This document shows, piece by piece, positions 62,226 through 64,000 of a DNA stretch of 64,000 bases (positions within the stretch are counted from its first letter, which is position 1; the number at the start of each line of letters is the position of its first letter). The notes beneath the pieces were generated by a model. It did not search any database and was not told the origin of the DNA. It saw only the letters and a list, made by a program, of their open reading frames with translations. The position numbers and the translations under genes are program-made. This stretch comes from Chryseobacterium fluminis (GTDB lineage Bacteria > Bacteroidota > Bacteroidia > Flavobacteriales > Weeksellaceae), in the NCBI RefSeq assembly GCF_026314945.1, contig NZ_CP111121.1, positions 744,001 through 808,000 of the forward strand, given 5' to 3'.

Positions 62226-64000
62226 TTATTTTTTAATGTCCGGACTTTCATCGCTTTGAAATAAGTCCCCTATCATTCCGTCCTCATCCGCACTTGCGGT
62301 GGGCTCAGATTCTTCGTATACCTCAGGTTCTTCTTCCTCAGGCTCCGGTATGGTAATGTTGATCGCTTTTACTTTAAACTTCGTAAACTGGTTACCGATC
62401 GCTTTAATTCCTTTTACTGCGATAAACTCATCCACATTAACCGTTTCAGGATCGCGCTCTTTTCCTTTATCTTTGGCAAAAATAATTTCTGCCGTCACCC
62501 CGTTAGCAACGATGACATTTTCAATAAACGACTTCGGATGCTCAGAAGGCATAAAGGTCTGTATATTGGATGTATTCTCAAATAAAAATCTTTTGATAAA
62601 GTAGATGTCTTTTTCTCCGTCATAATAGATACAGGTCACCGGCTGTGCAGGTTTCCATTTTTCAAGGATAAGATACTGGTCGTCAAAACGGTTTCCGAGA
62701 TCAAAACTGATCAGCTTCGCTTCACCGTTTGTGTTCACCGTTAATATTTTATCATCGCCCTTGAAATTTCCGAGCAAAGTGCCCCTTCCGTCTGCATTCA
62801 GCCTTCTTACCGTATCATCAAACCAGATTTTTCTCGGAGCCAGAGTAGAGACTCCCTCTTCCTTCAAATCTACTTTCTTAATAGAATATTTCGTCACCAG
62901 ATTACCTTTAGAATCACGCCCTTTAATGGCTAATTCTGAGAAATCGACATCCATTTTATTTTTTCTGATTCTTGGATTCGGTTTTAATAAAATGGTTACT
63001 GTTTCAGCTTCTCCATTGGGATTGGCGGAGAAATACAGGGTCTCCGAACCTTTTTTATCTGAAGCCAAAGGATAATCGGTATTTCGGGTTACTCCGGTGA
63101 CCGAAAAACGTTTCATATAGTAAGGTCCGTCGCGACCTTCACGATAAATCATGTTATATACCGTTCTCCTGTCATTTTTCTTCCAGACGGCCACGTGCAG
63201 AATATCTTTCCCGATGAACGTTTTAGCTTCAACCTTTACCACCTTCATACTTCCGTCTTTTCTGAAAGTAATAATATCATCGATATCCGAACAGTCAAAT
63301 AAATACTGGTCTTTTTTCAGAGAGGTTCCGATAAATCCTTCCTCAAAATTGGCATAGAATTTCTCGTTGGCAACCGCTACTTTGGTAGCATCTATGGTGT
63401 CAAAAATTCTCAGTTCCGTCCTTCGCTGTCTTTCTTTGCCGTATTTTTTCTGAATATTCAGATAATAATCAACAGCATACTGAATAAGATTCTGCAAATG
63501 GTGTTTTACCTGCTCTATCTTATCTTCCAGAGAAGCAATGTTCTGCTTAAATTTATCTAAATCGAACCTGGATATTCTCTTAATTCTGATCTCGGTCAGT
63601 TTTAAAATATCTTCTTCGGTAACAGCTCTCAAAAGATGTCCCGTGTGAGGTTTTAATCCAATATCAATGGTCTTCAGGACGTCTTCCCACGTCTTTACTT
63701 CTTCAATATCATGATAAATTCTGTTCTCGATAAAAATTCTTTCCAAAGAAGAAAAATGCCAGCTTTCCTGTAATTCATGAAGCTCTATTTCAAGTTCTTT
63801 CTTAAGCAATGAAACGGTATGGTCCGTATTCATTCTTAAGATTTCCGATACGTTGAGGAACATCGGTTTATCCCCTACGATAACGCAGGCATTCGGGGAA
63901 ATGGTCACCTGGCAATCTGTAAAGGCATACAGAGCATCAATAGTTTTATCGGGCGAAACATCATTATGAAGATGAATTAAGATCTCGACTTTATCGGAGG
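62226..64000 (-). CDS. parC: DNA gyrase/topoisomerase IV subunit A, 5' end outside window
   Basis: About 590 residues of the C-terminal part; the frame stays open across the window edge (VEILIHLHNDVSPDKTIDAL reads in), so the winged-helix and catalytic Tyr lie outside. Visible: the coiled-coil region of the breakage-reunion domain (residues about 60-190 of the visible part; ELEIELHELQESWHFSSLER and IKRISRFDLDKFKQNIASLE), then beta-pinwheel-like repeats (DQYLFDCSDIDDIITFRKDGSMKVVKVEAK), and an acidic tail (PEPEEEEPEVYEESE). The organisation fits the Bacteroidota topoisomerase IV-type A subunit better than gyrase, without the GyrA-box. Followed by rhomboid after 3 bases. Confidence 0.85.
   Translation of the reverse strand, partial: SDKVEILIHLHNDVSPDKTIDALYAFTDCQVTISPNACVIVGDKPMFLNVSEILRMNTDHTVSLLKKELEIELHELQESWHFSSLERIFIENRIYHDIEEVKTWEDVLKTIDIGLKPHTGHLLRAVTEEDILKLTEIRIKRISRFDLDKFKQNIASLEDKIEQVKHHLQNLIQYAVDYYLNIQKKYGKERQRRTELRIFDTIDATKVAVANEKFYANFEEGFIGTSLKKDQYLFDCSDIDDIITFRKDGSMKVVKVEAKTFIGKDILHVAVWKKNDRRTVYNMIYREGRDGPYYMKRFSVTGVTRNTDYPLASDKKGSETLYFSANPNGEAETVTILLKPNPRIRKNKMDVDFSELAIKGRDSKGNLVTKYSIKKVDLKEEGVSTLAPRKIWFDDTVRRLNADGRGTLLGNFKGDDKILTVNTNGEAKLISFDLGNRFDDQYLILEKWKPAQPVTCIYYDGEKDIYFIKRFLFENTSNIQTFMPSEHPKSFIENVIVANGVTAEIIFAKDKGKERDPETVNVDEFIAVKGIKAIGNQFTKFKVKAINITIPEPEEEEPEVYEESEPTASADEDGMIGDLFQSDESPDIKK

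Overview
The window looks like a chromosomal segment of a flavobacterium of the Chryseobacterium/Weeksellaceae type (Bacteroidota). The support is the low G+C content, Bacteroidota promoter boxes of the form TAnnTTTG, GLPGLI-family proteins, a type IX secretion (T9SS) sorting domain, outer-membrane families restricted to this phylum (DUF4876, DUF6850, DUF6515), an ISAon1-type insertion sequence and a double-glycine bacteriocin-like leader. This assignment is from recognition of families, not from a database search.

Layout. 1-5.6 kb: a minus-strand operon of a TonB-dependent receptor, a DUF4876 lipoprotein and a DUF6850 barrel (cut by the window edge). 5.8-27.2 kb: mostly core genes: lpdA, a recQ / PH-domain / glycosyltransferase operon, kdsD-like isomerase, tatC, M1 and M61 metallopeptidases, a sensor kinase, dacB, pepE, a TPR protein, a small transaldolase, an acetyltransferase, a GLPGLI protein and a BlaI/M56 regulatory pair. 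27.6-42 kb: a run of small stress-type genes (two PA2169/DUF2383 four-helix proteins, a DUF892 ferritin-like protein, two flavoproteins, a Crp/Fnr regulator, a PAS kinase with its response regulator, a serine hydrolase), with palindromic repeats at 34.9-35.3 kb. 42.2-47.2 kb: an unlisted 55-residue double-glycine peptide, secreted proteins, DUF6515 and DUF1254 proteins, and a complete 1401-bp ISL3-like IS (45847-47247) with an 8-bp target duplication that rewrites the end of the DUF1254 gene.

47.3-54.95 kb: the accessory region. Five initiator tRNA-Met genes bracket it (one at the left, four in tandem at the right). Between them lies a decayed prophage or island: S24-type repressor remnant, membrane protein, lipoprotein, N-acetylmuramidase, coiled-coil membrane protein and integrase, nearly all frameshifted or stopped. 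Inside this wreckage sit two intact copies of one cassette: a secreted peptide of 68-69 residues with two invariantly spaced cysteines, a transcription-terminator-like hairpin, then a GLPGLI-family protein. The cassette is duplicated together with its divergent promoter region and an integrase fragment. The intact state of these genes among pseudogenes makes this the best candidate for an undescribed system.

55-64 kb: a housekeeping operon (Sua5/YciO-type protein, CPBP protease, yaaA, prmC), a T9SS-secreted pectate lyase-like protein with a LacI-type operator at its promoter, a small broken gene, a rhomboid protease and the 3' part of a type II topoisomerase subunit A gene that runs off the window.
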